This document shows, one piece after another, positions 1-10,597 of a stretch of 64,000 bases of DNA. The translations under genes and the position numbers were made by a program. The first letter of the stretch is position 1, and every line of letters starts with the position of its first letter. The DNA comes from Eledone cirrhosa (lineage: Eukaryota > Mollusca > Cephalopoda > Octopoda > Eledonidae). The stretch covers positions 187,799,647-187,863,646 of the forward strand of contig OZ024743.1 in assembly GCA_964016885.1 (NCBI GenBank), read 5' to 3'. The notes under the pieces were generated by a model, which was given only the letters and a program-made list of their open reading frames with translations, made no database searches and was not told where the DNA came from.

Positions 1-2038
1 TTATGAATGATTAAATCAAAGCACTAACAATTTCCTATAACATTACTACAGCACATGACATTAAATCATCTAGTAATGAAGGCATACATCACACTTAAAG
101 AGTGTTCAAATTAATATATCATACTTCATCCATTCACATTTTTATTTCATACTTCCATTTCTGAAATCACTTCCCACTTTTTAATATTTCAATGAAAATT
201 ACACTTTAGCAACAATATTACAAACTCACAAATGTGAAAACTACCACACAACTGCAGCTAAATGAATTACAAAATTATTTCTGTACACATCATCAGTGAC
301 AAGGGAACAGAATTACAGACGATTCATTCATCATTCATTTTTATTTTTCTATCTCAAAAACCACTTTGCACTTCTTTGGTATTCTGTAGAATTTAAGTAG
401 CAACAACCTATCAATAAATTACGAATTAATGAAAATAATAATCCTTAATTCCATGAAAACTCCACCATACATGTAGCAGAAAGGATTACAACATAAACTA
501 CTATGAATTACTTCATTAGGTAAATATTTATGATATACATATACATTCTTATTTGAATGTATTTCACTAATTTTGTATATGATGATCTATAGTCAATATT
601 TTCACTTTCCTACTCATGTTTTCAAATAACTCTTCTTTTCAGACATTGTTCAATGTTAAAAACAAAACCCAGCAATGAATTAAGAAATATGTTCAAAGGC
701 AACTATTGGTTCCAGCATGATTCTATTTCCTAACATTTCAGACAATTATCAAATCAATATGGTTTAAGGATGTAGGCAACATCAAATAACATTCTCCTGC
801 ACAATATCATATGAAAGGGACAGAATCACTGATGGTTTCCATCCAAAAGTAAATACCATTCATTCATTGCCTATATATTATTACTTTCCTCTTCCTGCTT
901 AATGAAATAACGCCTTCATAAAATATCAAAGCTGTTGATATCAGATGAGGTACCAATGAAAATATATGATACATTTCAAGAGAATTATTTAAATAAATAG
1001 GATACATATCTTTCATTCATGTCCATGTTTCCATCGATATTTAAAAAATCACTTCACACCTCTTTCACCTCAGGATCTACATTCCATATTTCATCATTTC
1101 TATCCAAGAATAACACTACACACTAACAACCTAAAAAAAGGACACATCAAACTTACAGCTACCAGATAACATACATAATCTATCAATAACTAGACAGTCA
1201 AAAATGGATGAATGAAACAGGCTGAGTTCCTGATATTTAATGCTACAGGTAAATATGCTTCCTTGCATTTCAGTTAATGCACTTCAAAGGACTTCCTTTC
1301 ACTTCATCCCATTAGAAATTCTTCATTGTCATTCATTAACAGTCCCTCCTTATCATTCATTCACATTCACAGTTGGCTAAATTACTCTAACACCAGTAGC
1401 AACAAAGAAGATATATTAATCATGACCATTATAAAGGAACAATTCATTCATGGTTCTGAAATCAAACAAAAATTGTTCATTGGATGCCTATGATATTCAA
1501 TGACACTAAAACACATACCATCCACATTAATTCTTCATTACAGAAAATAGTTCCTTTTCTTCAACCCTTAAAATTTTCACCTCACTCCATTTTACTTAAA
1601 GAAATTAAATTCTGAAATCCATCTTTATTCATTGAAGTTTATTAACACATGTGCAAGACAAATAACTTTCAGTTAAAAGAAACAACAAACATTTCAGGTT
1701 AGGAAGAACTCCTACTTACACAACAGAGGGATTACAAATTTGAACTAACACTTTAAAAGCAGATAAACAAACTTTACTACTAATACTAACATTGTACTTA
1801 TACAATAACCATTCATTCTAATATAAATAATTAACATATATATGCATTTCAGAATGCTAGGAGCAAATGGAAATATATACCAATCAAATACATGTTTCCA
1901 TGTGGTTGATTGGATGAAATATACATCTTCTGATGTGGGTTTAATTACATCCAAAGATCGATTAAACATATTTATCATTTAAAAAATTTTTCAATGAAAA
2001 TCATATTTTCTGGCATGTTTACATACCTACATATTAGA
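1..2038. other. AT-rich stretch without recognised gene
   Basis: No reading frame here resembles a known protein, and I recognise no named repeat. The sequence is AT-rich and repeatedly carries CATTCATT-like words, for example near 130, 325, 860, 1015 and 1440, often followed within about 50 bases by AAATCACTT or similar. This may be an old, decayed tandem family or simple compositional bias. It could be intron or intergenic DNA. Confidence 0.5.
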
Positions 2039-2425
2039 TCATCATCATCATCATCATTGTTTAACGTCCATGTTCCACGCTTGCATGGGTTTGGACGGGA
2101 GTTTTCCCACTTGAGGCAAGAGTGGTTGTCTTGCTTGTATAGGACTGTCTGGCCGGTTTTCTACGGCTGGATGCCCTTCCTAACACCAACCACATTTACA
2201 GTGTGGAACTGGGAGGTTTTTACCATGTTACCTACACGGCCACATTACAGCGTGGACTGTGTTTTTTGTCGTGACACCTACACGACCTCATTTGTTTCGG
2301 ACTGGATGTTGTGGTACCAACATAACTTTACATTGAAAGGGGTGGTGTGGATGGGGTGGGGGTAGTGGGATGGGGGTGTATTTTGTTAGAGGTGCCTACT
2401 GACTGTAGTAGGTTTCACTTTGCAC

Positions 2426-3349
2426 TTAGGTAAGGCGGGTCTTCTCTATTACTGTGTAGTGCCAAAGATCTCGGTCCAGTGACATTGTCTTGGAGAGGTG
2501 TAAGTGTGTGAGGTTGGAATTTATCAAGTCGTCCCAGGTTTTTCTGGGTCTGCCTACTCCGTGGCTACCGTCTATTTTTATTGCCCTGCACTTTTTTATA
2601 CAGCTGTCGTCTTTCATGCGCATCACGTGACCATACCAATGTAGTCTTCTCTCGAGTAAACAACATCTGATCCCACTTATTCCTAATTTCTCCCTTAGTT
2701 CGTTTATGCTTTGCCGTTCACGTATATTACTATTACACATCCAGCGGAACATGCAAGCTTCGTTTCTCTCCAGTCTGCATATATCCTCTGCACACAATGC
2801 CCATGTCTCACTGCCATGTAACATTGCTGTTCGTATGCAGGCATCATACAGCCTGCCTTTCATTTTTAGAGAGAACCCTTTAGCAGCCAATAGTGGTATA
2901 AGCTCTCTGAACTTTTTACATCCCGTTCTGACTCTAGCTACTGTACTTTCAGAGCACCCTCCCCCACTGCTGATTTTGTCACCCAGGTAACGGAAGCTGT
3001 CCACTATTTCTATAGTACCATCTGTGCAATGGAATGAGTTAGTATTCTGTGTGCACTTGCTGCTACTTATTGCACCAGAGCACCGGCCACATATAAAATC
3101 TATATTCTTAGTTAGCTTACCTGTGATCCCACTACATCTTTTATGTACCCATACTTTGCATTTGGAACATAAAATGGAGTTTCTACCTACTCCTTTCCTA
3201 CACACTGAGCATGGCCATTTCCCAGATGGGACCGGTGCCTTATTTTCCTTCCTACAAACTAGAACTTTAGTCTTAGACAAGTTAACTTTAAGGCCTTTTG
3301 ATTCTAGGCCATGCGTCCATGTTTGGAATTTCTTCTCTAGCTCGGCCAT
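2426..3349 (-). pseudogene. LINE copy A: PHD-like finger and C-terminal domain
   Basis: The frame is open from the YADD box (about 3370-3385, just upstream of the first Met) to the natural stop. It encodes an alpha-helical linker, a C4HC3 zinc finger of PHD type (CSVC, CSKC, HKRC, CGRC), the SFRYLGDKISSGGGCSES segment seen in all copies, and a basic C-terminal region with WYGHVMRMKDD and GRPRKTWDD, typical of RTE-clade LINE C-termini. The finger probably aids nucleic acid or chromatin binding; its partner is not known from this sequence. Confidence 0.88.
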
Positions 3350-3502
3350 TGATTCAGCTATGAGCGTTAGATCATCTGCGTATAGGAGTTCCCATGGGCA
3401 GCCGGTCTTGAACTCCTCTGTTATAGCCTGAAGAGCAATAATAAATAGTAGGGGCTAAGAACGGAGCCCTGATGAACGCCAACTTTTATGCTAAACTCTT
3501 CA

Positions 3503-3976
3503 CTATACTTTGTTAATTCTAACCTTGCTGACTGTTTCTTTATACATGGCTTGTATAGCTCTGACAAGCCATTCATCAACACCTAGTTTTCTAAGAGCCC
3601 ACCAGATAATCGAGCGGGGTACTCTGTCAAAGGCTTTCTCCAACTCAACAAAAGCTAAGTATAGGGGTTTACTTTTAGCTAGGTACTTCTCCTGTAGTTG
3701 TTGTACAATGAAAAGAGCGTCTGTTGTACTTTTACCTGACACAAACCCGAACTGCATTTCGTCTAGATCAATTCGCTCTCTGATTAGTTGCGCTATTACT
3801 TTTTCTGTGACCTTCATGACCTGGTCAATTAATTTAATGCCTCTATAGTTTCCCCTATCTAGGGCATCACCTTTACCCTTGTAGCAGTTAATGATGATGC
3901 TGCTGTGCCAGTCCTTCGGAATGACCCCATTCTGTATGACTTGGTTTACTATCCGGGTGACCATAGTGTGTCCCAC
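3503..3976 (-). pseudogene. LINE copy A: reverse transcriptase fingers and palm
   Basis: This 157-codon piece carries RT motifs before the active-site loop: NYRGIKLIDQ, the FGFVSGKSTTDALF motif, and motif A as AFVELEKAFDR. In motif A the first catalytic Asp of FVDLEKAFDR is replaced by Glu, so this copy would be expected to be inactive even if its frame were intact. A two-base deletion after KVRIN ends the frame. The VHQGS motif lies in the adjacent frame, and a further one-base loss near 3452 separates it from the YADD box. Confidence 0.88.
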
Positions 3977-4862
3977 CGTTCAGCATTTCGGCAACTATTT
4001 CCGAACGCCCGGCCGCCTTGCCCGTCTTCATGTCTTTGATCGCCTTACTTATTATACAACCTTCAACTTGCACTGCTGGTCCCTCTATTGGGTCGATGTG
4101 GGGGAGACTGTCTTTCTCCCAATTATTCTCCTCATTTAGTAGCCTTTCGTAGTGACACTTCCAAGCTACCTTCTTATCAGCGTCAGTGATGGCAAGTACA
4201 CCATCATCATTAAGGACAGACTTCTCCCCGACAATATCACTGTTTTCCTTGACACATTGCCTAGCAATCCTGAACACCTCATGTTTCTGGTCCTCGCGTT
4301 GTAGAACATGCTTGAACTTTCTTTCCTCTGCTTCGCTTCTTGCGAAGTACACTTGTCTCCTAGCTTCCCTCCTGGCCACTTGATAGTCTTCTCTACTTCC
4401 CCCATCCCGCCATACTTTCCAAGCCTGCTTTTTGGCCTTGATTGACCTCTCCACCTTACTGTTCCACCACCAAGTTACTCTCCTCCTGCCTATAGGCCTG
4501 CTCCAGCCACAGGTTTCATCTGTCGCCTTCAGCAGGTTAGCTTTCAGGAATTCCCACTGTTCCTCTATATTGTACGACTCTAATTGCTCTTCCTTACTAT
4601 CAAAAGCATCAAGTAATATGCTTTTAAATTTATTACTGGCTGTGGGGTCCTTTAATTTCCGTATTTTTCTCCTGAGGATAGTCCTCTTTTGTTGTCGAAT
4701 AGGTCTCGTCCTGACTATGAGGTCGCTAATTATGAGTCTATGTTGAGAGGTGCATTCTTCATGGGGGAGGGATTTAGTGTTTACAACAGACACTCTGTCA
4801 CGTCTTCTGGTAAGGATATAATCTACCTGGCTTGTGTGTTCCCCCGATCTATATGTGATCAA
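3888..4862 (-). pseudogene. LINE copy A: endonuclease end and start of RT
   Basis: This continues the copy A polyprotein. It starts with the end of the endonuclease (YRSGEHTSQVDYILTRRR, then SQHRLIISDL in place of the usual SDH region). A basic linker rich in Arg and Lys follows, then the region before the RT with KAAGRSEIVAEML, which is KAAGPSEIVAEML in the other copies. An 11-base deletion near 3983 removes the KASG segment, so the last 25 or so residues are out of frame. The RT continues in a different frame from 3976. Confidence 0.88.
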
Positions 4863-4900
4863 GTGATTGTCTCGTTTTTTGAAGTTAGTGTTACAGATAG

Positions 4901-5590
4901 TTAGGTTATTTGCGTCACAGAATTCCAGGATTCTGGACCTTCCTCATTTCTAGTACCAAATCCATAGCCACCATGGATTCCATCATAGCCGTCACAATGT
5001 TGTCCAACGTGACCATTTAGGTCGCCAGCAATAATTATATAGTCACTGTCGGTTATTTGGGAGGTAGTGAGTATCAGTGTCTCATAGAATCTGTCTTTTA
5101 TAGTGCCGGGCAGTCCGGATTGGGGTGCGTACGCAGATATTACTGTCACCGTAGTTCTATTGAGGACAAGTCTTATTTTAATTATTCTGTCGTTCACTCT
5201 ATTTACGTCTATTATCTTTTCTGCCCACTTTTCTGCTACCATGAACCCTACTCCACCCTGCCCATTGTCATTTCCCACCCAGAAAAGCTTATAGCATCGT
5301 TCTTTACCCACGATGAATCTAGCAGACCCACCCCTCCACCTGGTCTCTTGAATACAACAAACATTGACCTCCTTACGTTCAAGCATTTCTACAACCTCGT
5401 TAGAGCGACCCTTTAAGGTGCCTACATTCATGGTACCAACTCTGAAGTTTTGGATTGCGTTTGGAGGGTGGGAGCGGTGGGGTGCGGGGGGAGATGGGGT
5501 TATGTTAGCCATCCGTGGCCGAAACAAAGAGGAGGAGTCCTTGCATTCTCGTCCATGAGGTGAATTTGTCTTTATCTTTGGCATTGTCAC
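4901..5590 (-). pseudogene. LINE copy A: APE-type endonuclease domain
   Basis: This 229-codon frame holds the N-terminal endonuclease, which nicks target DNA to prime reverse transcription. Visible motifs are TMNVGTL (metal-binding Asn), IQETRW (catalytic Glu), SAYAPQSG, and AGDLNGHVG (Asp and Asn of the active site). The first Met lies at 5588-5590, followed by a polar leader of about 45 residues before the domain. The frame ends early: after GTRNEEG a single-base change moves the reading frame, and the expected continuation (ILEFCDANNL, then NTNFKKRDNHL) is in another frame up to about 4862. Proteins of this type are often labelled craniofacial development protein 2-like in databases, a misnomer for RTE-type endonuclease. 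Confidence 0.88.
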
Positions 5591-5727
5591 AGAGTGTCCA
5601 GATTAGATATATGTAGATATTTACACCTGTTGTTGCAGTCTTGATTACACACTCTGGATTTATACAGATATAACTTCAACTGCCAGCTTTTTGTGATGTC
5701 ACCAACAAGACTATATATATCACCATC

Positions 5728-6552
5728 ATCATCACCATTTAATGTCGATGTTTCCATGCTCTCATGGGTGAGATGAGTTATCCCATTGTGAGCAATGGCA
5801 GATGAGATGACCACGTCTTTCTCATACAGAACTGATTTTGGCTTGGTTTTTACAGATGTTTGCTCTTCCTAATGACAACCTCATTTACAGTGAGTACTGG
5901 GTGCTTTTTGTCATGATTCCTACACAACCACTTTACAGTCTGGACTGGGTGCTTTTTGTCATGATACCTACACAACTGCTTTACTGTGTTAATGCATGTT
6001 TTCACTATGACACCTACACAACACTTTATATTGAGGACCGGGTACCATCATGACCACTTTACAGTGAGGGCTGGGTGCTTTTTGCTGTGTCACCATCACG
6101 ACCACTTTACAGTGTAGGCAGGAGGCTTCACTGGATGTATACATCTGCTTATCCCCATGGGAGATGTATGGGAGTGAGTGGGGTGAGATGGTGCATATTA
6201 TATATATATGCTTCAGTCTTGGCCTGTGCCTATGGGAAGTCTGGTCTTCTGCAATACTGTGTAACACCAGAGATTTCCGTCTTGTACCATCACCTTTGAG
6301 AGGTGCAATTGGGCATGGTCAGCTTTTATTACCTTGTCCCAAATCTTCCTGGTTCTCCCCACTCCATGGCTTCCATTGAATTTGAGTGCTCTGCACATTT
6401 TTATGCAGTTACTGTCTTTCATATGCATCACATGTCCATACCAATGCAATCTCCTCTCCTGCACACTGCATCTGATTCCTCTTTTGCCTAGTTTCTCTCT
6501 CAGTACATTTATGCTTTGCTATTCACATATATCATTATTGTACATCCATTAT
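5728..6552 (-). mobile_element. Degenerate RTE-like LINE 3' end
   Basis: On the minus strand a frame at 6213-6464 reads ERRLHWYGHVMHMKD and GRTRKIWDKVI, the C-terminal region of an RTE-like LINE. After the stop comes a 3' UTR made of repeated blocks of the type 'ccactttacagtg...gggtgctttt', ending in a CAT-rich tail near 5728-5742. It is more diverged than copy A. Its tail touches the 5' end of copy A, and a second CAT-rich tract (6550-6600) flanks its other side. Confidence 0.75.
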
Positions 6553-6584
<32 letters not shown>

Positions 6585-6748
6585 TGTCATCATCTTCAAT
6601 GTTTGCAATGGACATGAAACGTTGATGATGTTGATGATATATATATACATTGCCCATTGAGTGCGCTGAGATACAACCGGTACTGGCATTGATAAATATG
6701 CTGGGTCCGTCAACCATTATTATATATATATATACAATGATGATATAT
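6553..6748. repeat. CAT/GAT-rich tract with opposed LINE tails
   Basis: A run of CAT trinucleotides at 6553-6584 is followed by a short plus-strand tail of the type 'ggacatgaaacgttgatgatg' at about 6610-6640. A short AT-rich stretch comes next, with (TA)n at 6721-6735. It reads as the meeting point of two truncated LINE or SINE 3' ends in opposite orientation. No coding potential. Confidence 0.55.
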
Positions 6749-7000
6749 CATCATCATCATCATCATCATCGTTTAACGTCCATGTTCCACGCTTGCATGG
6801 GTTTGGACGGGGGTTTTCCCACTTGAGGCAAGAGTGGTTGTCTTGCTCGCATAGGACTGTCTGGCGGGTTTTCTACAGCTGGATGCCCTTCCTAACACCA
6901 ACCATATTTACAGTGTGGGGCTGGGAGGTTTTTACCGTGTTGCCTACACGGCCACATTACAGCGTGGACTGTCTGGCGTGTTTTCTACAGCTGGATGCCA
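6749..7000 (-). mobile_element. Solo 3' UTR of the RTE-like LINE
   Basis: This is nearly identical to the last 250 bases of copy A's 3' UTR, read on the minus strand, with the (CAT)n tail at 6749-6772. It contains the module 'ggatgcccttcctaacacc' shared by all elements of this group. It is cut at its 5' side by (TA)n at about 7001-7016. A plus-strand tail of a related element (7017-7113) follows at once. Confidence 0.85.
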
Positions 7001-7016
7001 TATATATATATATATA

Positions 7017-7446
7017 CAAGCGAGACAACGTCACCTGACCAATCTTACTTCAAATGGGACAAATCCTGTCTAACTCATGCTAGCGTGGAAGATAGACGTT
7101 AAACGATGATGATGATAGTTGTGTTGGTGACATGACAAAAAGCAACTGGTGCACACTGTAAATTACTTGTTTCAGTGCCACGATAAAAAGCACCCGGTCC
7201 ATACTATATAGTCGTTAGTGTTAGCACCCAGTCCATACTGTATAGTCGATAGTGTTAGCACACAGTCCATACTGTATAGTCGATAGTGTTAGCATCTGGT
7301 CCATACTGTATAGTTGATGACCATCCAGCCATAAAAATCAACCCAAAATACATACCCACATGAGTAATTCATGGTCTCTGGACATAACGTGACAACCCGA
7401 CTAATACAAGCAACAATGAAAAATGGATATTAAAGGATGATGATGA
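7017..7446 (+). mobile_element. Two plus-strand LINE/SINE tails in a row
   Basis: The first tail (7017-7113) has 'gctagcgtggaagatag', 'acgttaaacgatgatgatg' and ends at the GAT repeat. The second (about 7120-7446) has the repeated 'ccatactgtatag' block and ends 'ggatattaaaggatgatgatg'. Both are end-only copies with no coding part. The second contains the 34-bp tandem array listed separately. Confidence 0.65.
7197..7320 (+). repeat. 34-bp tandem repeat, about 3.6 copies
   Basis: Units start at 7197, 7231, 7265 and 7299, exactly 34 bases apart, each beginning 'gtccatactgtatagtcg' (the first copy has 'actata'). It lies inside a LINE/SINE tail, so it is probably a local expansion of the short block normally present two or three times in these tails. 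Confidence 0.9.
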
Positions 7447-7458
7447 TATATCTTATCT

Positions 7459-8320
7459 ATAATATAAAACTGACGGCCGTATGTAGGTAACAAACTTTCC
7501 GCCAAATGGCTGGACCAAATTTGCACCATAAGATGTAACTTTTTCCAAGTAAAAAAGTGGGGGTATTTTTATCTACTGAATTTTGTTAAAAGATTAAAGA
7601 CATTATTTAAATATTGAGTTCAAATCCGGCTGAGGTTCACTTTGCCTTTCATCCTTATGGGGTCAATAAAATAAAATACCAGTAATGCACTGGATAATTG
7701 CTGCCCTTGTGCCAAAAATAGAAACAATTATTTAAATATTCACTTCTTTCAAATTTCAAATGTCAACACTTCCGGTTATATGTCATTCCTCACTTTTTCT
7801 TATGACGTCGCACAACATTCCCCTCTTTTTCTTAGTCTGTCTTTCCAAGATCTGAGAACCATCAATGGCCATCAATGTTCCACTTACTGTTTAGCTTGCC
7901 GTTACACAATGACATCCATTGGGACCTCACCCTGCAAGAAGCAGCAACTGCTAAAGTCCCTTCTCAGCTGCAAAAACCTTTTGCTATTATGCTGCACAAC
8001 TGTGATCTTGCCGACCCTCTCGCACTGTGGACATCCTCCACCGCACACACAGACACAATCCGAACGTAACATACAATGTAGTTTTCAATGAGGCACTCAT
8101 TTGTCTTGAAATCAGTGTCTTGGAGATTGGTGGTAGGCCTCTAAGTTACTATAGCTTACCTGCTCCTGACAGGTGTGTCCAGAGGTCAACGTCTACAGAG
8201 CTTCTCCGCGAGATGAGCTACGAGATCAGTGATTCTCCCATGGTCAATTGTATGTAGGATGCTCTAGGGTGAGCTCGCCAAACAATCTCTTCATCTTTGC
8301 TCCGTAGGGTCGAACAAAAA
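7459..8320 (+). mobile_element. Helitron-like remnant
   Basis: Three plus-strand frames joined by frameshifts match the region ahead of the helicase in Helitron Rep-helicase proteins, often named PIF1-like in annotations. They are SFQDLRTINGHQCSTY (about 7840-7890), HWDLTLQEAATAK with FAIMLHNCDLADPLALW (about 7925-8035), and NEALICLE with LEIGGRPLSYYSLPAPDR (about 8090-8175). The start near 7459 ('tctataatataaaactgacgg') looks like a Helitron terminus, but I could not confirm the 3' end. A SINE sits inside it at 7616-7726. It is decayed and non-functional. Confidence 0.7.
7616..7726 (+). mobile_element. 5'-truncated tRNA-derived SINE (OR type) with 14-bp TSD
   Basis: It starts at the B-box region ('gagttcaaatcc') and keeps the standard body: 'tttgcctttcatcctta', 'gggtcaataaaataaa' and 'gtgccaaaaatagaaaca'. 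It is flanked by a perfect 14-base target duplication, attatttaaatatt, at 7602-7615 and 7727-7740. The head with the A box is missing. Confidence 0.88.
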
Positions 8321-8589
8321 ATATTGTATACTCTTTTTTACATTTTTACCTGCTTATACATTATTAAAGATATTTATACATGTGTACGTTTAAATGTAAT
8401 TCTCAGGTAGATTCAGCATGTGTACACTTACATATATATAGTTGATAAAAGAAACAAATTGATATATATATATATATGTATGTATATCTATATTTGTGTG
8501 TATATATACATATATATATATAAATATATGTGTGTGTATAAATATGTATAAATATATATTTGGTTTAGAATAGGTACATCCCTGCATGT
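8321..8589. repeat. AT-rich DNA with TA/TG microsatellites
   Basis: Short runs of TA, TATG and TGTG occupy about 8460-8565. No gene is recognised. The apparent frames are simple-sequence artefacts. Confidence 0.7.
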
Positions 8590-8715
8590 TGTAGGAAGCA
8601 ACTGAAATTATTGTTCTCAGAAAGGGCATCCAGTTGTAAAAAATTGCCTTAAATGTGTCATTCAACACATGCCAACTTGGAAAAGTCAAACGATGATGAT
8701 GATATAATATCTCCA
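8590..8715 (+). mobile_element. Decayed LINE/SINE 3' tail
   Basis: It contains 'agaaagggcatccagttgta' and ends 'caaacgatgatgatgatat', the diverged form of the shared 3' module. No head or coding part remains. Confidence 0.55.
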
Positions 8716-9095
8716 ATAATACAACTATCAGAGACAATAAACAGCATATGTTTCTTTTCTTCTGTGTCCATTAACCTTTTCATAATTAATATCAATTTCG
8801 ACACTTTGTTTTCAAATTACTATTGCTTCATTTACATTCATTATTATCTTCAGCTGGCAAATAAATATTTATCCAATAACACAAAGAGTAAACCATACAG
8901 ATTGATCACAATCATAATGATGATACCAAGCATTCATAGCAGGATCACTAAGATATTCTAATGAAACAAACATTTCTGAATAACTCATAACCTGCAGATT
9001 ATACAACAACTTAAGGAAACCCATGCATAACACATAATGAACAATTACTGCAACAATATATTTATAATAATAGCTTTTTTGGCTTTATTATATAG

Positions 9096-9282
9096 GGCGG
9101 TGGATTGGCAGTATTGGTAGAGGGTCGGGCGCCATGCTTTGAAGCATAGAGTTACCTCCCTTTATGATCTGAGTTCAAATCTCGCCGAGGTTAACTTTGC
9201 CTTTCATCCTTACTGGGTCGAAAAAATAAAGTACCACTAATGCACTGCGATAATTGCTGGCCTGGTGCCAAAAGTATAAACA
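9096..9282 (+). mobile_element. tRNA-derived SINE (OR type) with 9-bp TSD
   Basis: Full-length SINE beginning 'ggcggtggattggcagtatt' (A-box side), with 'gatctgagttcaaatctcgc' (B box), the body 'tttgcctttcatccttac', and the end 'aaaagtataaacaa'. It is flanked by attatatag at 9087-9095 and 9283-9291. The internal boxes derive from a tRNA promoter recognised by RNA polymerase III. Confidence 0.9.
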
Positions 9283-9291
9283 ATTATATAG

Positions 9292-10020
9292 AAACTACAT
9301 AACATGACAGCTACAGCTTGATAACGTCTATGTTCCCCAGTCTGTTGTGGTCTGGTTACGAATGCCAAATTTGGGAAGGTGAGTTGTCCGTGTTTGGTTT
9401 GCCGAATTTGGAAGGTGACAGGGATTTGGTTTGGCAGGAGGCATAAGTGAAGATTGGCGTTCAGTGTAAGGTGCTTGTTGAGTGTTTGTGGACTGGTTTG
9501 GAAAAATAACGGTTTTATTAATGTTTATATATATAATGTTAATTCCAAAATATACTTACATAAATTTAGATTATGTATGAGAAGACTGTTATAGGTTTTA
9601 TTGTAAAAATGCAAGTGATTTTTGTGGATATGAAAACAGAAAGGAAGGAAAAGGCAAGGGCTCTAGCGTCACAGAATAACGGGAGGGAGAGGGGGAGAGG
9701 GATGATCTCTAGGCCTAGGGCATGGTGGTATTGGGGCTGCGCCCCATGGACAAGACCACAAAATCATGATTCCAATGCACTTTAGTAATGCATATCATAT
9801 TCAGTGCAGTGCTGCATCAACTCTGCAATGTATTTCTGACTATATTTAAATTTTAGCAGGTGGAAATACCTGTAGATGCCAACTATCCTCAAAACACATG
9901 AGACATTCAGTCAATCTAAATCAAGAAGCTTACTGCCTTTCAAGGTAACATTATGAAATAAATGTCTTAATATATTCTGCATACATCATGCTTCATTGAA
10001 CATTCTTACCAAATACATGT
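9292..10020. other. No recognised gene; one less AT-rich patch
   Basis: About 9330-9480 is rich in 'ttgg' words ('ccaaatttgggaaggtgag'), and 9640-9780 is a more GC-rich patch with 'gggagggagagggggagag' and 'ggggctgcgcccc'. I recognise neither. They could be fragments of a mobile element I do not know. Confidence 0.4.
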
Positions 10021-10023
10021 TAT

Positions 10024-10231
10024 ATCATCATCATCATCATCACTTGATGTCCATATTCCCTTTTGGAAAGTGATAACAATGTCACACCTGATCAATAATC
10101 AAGCAGAACCAGGTGTATTGAGGGCCCAATATATGACTCCACACTCTACTGAGTGCATTCTATTGTGGCACAAAAAATAAGGAAGTTAACGTGACATAGG
10201 CATATCTAAATAGTTTTCATGACCCTTTTAT
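10024..10231 (-). mobile_element. Degenerate LINE/SINE tail leading into a tandem array
   Basis: It starts with a (CAT)n tail at 10024-10042 and 'cacttgatgtccatattccc', the minus-strand form of the shared end. The body is strongly diverged. It leads into the 145-bp array, whose unit also contains the shared module. Confidence 0.5.
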
Positions 10232-10597
10232 GGCAAGGCTTCTGTGGTTGGATGCCCTTCCTATCACTAACCACTTTACAGAGTGTTCTGGATGATCCTA
10301 TATTGTGTAGATCACCAACACTAGAGAGGTTGTCATGTTTATGACACAGCTAATAAATCTTCTCAACACATTCTTTGGCAGGTTTTCTATAGCTAGATGA
10401 CTTCCTATAACTAATCGCCCTACAGAGTGTGCTGGATGATCATTTATTGTGTCGATCACCAACTCTAGGGAGATTGACATATCTATGATACAACTAAAAA
10501 AATCTTCTCAACGCATTGTTTGGCAGGTTTTCTACAGCTAGATGCCTTCCTATCCCTAATCACCCTACAGATTGTGCTGGGTATAATTAACATGTAT
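10232..10597. repeat. 145-bp tandem array derived from a LINE/SINE tail
   Basis: Units begin at 10232, 10377 and 10522, each 145 bases apart, at 'ggcagg(t/c)tt'. Each contains a version of 'tctacagctagatgccttcc' and 'ttacagagtgtgctgg', that is, the shared tail module in minus orientation. LINE copy B interrupts the third unit. After its tail, from about 13006, the array sequence resumes ('tcaccagcattaaagaaattg', 'gacacagctaaagaatcc'). Confidence 0.8.

Larger units (their letters stand above)
2039..5715 (-). mobile_element. RTE-like LINE copy A, nearly full length, frameshifted
   Basis: This is a non-LTR retrotransposon read on the minus strand. In order it has a short 5' leader (about 5591-5715), an APE-type endonuclease, a reverse transcriptase, a PHD-like zinc finger, a basic C-terminal region, a 3' UTR (2039-2425) and a (GAT)n tail at 2039-2057. 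It is the only copy of this family in the window that keeps the endonuclease, so it defines the element's architecture (about 3.7 kb). At least four small indels break the frame: near 4940, an 11-base deletion near 3983, two bases near 3508 and one base near 3452. The 5' limit is approximate because it abuts the tail of an older LINE fragment. I found no target duplication. Confidence 0.9.

Noticed and set aside
8653..8961. A possible short gene of 102 codons
   Set aside because: AT-rich, no similarity, and it begins within a decayed LINE/SINE tail.
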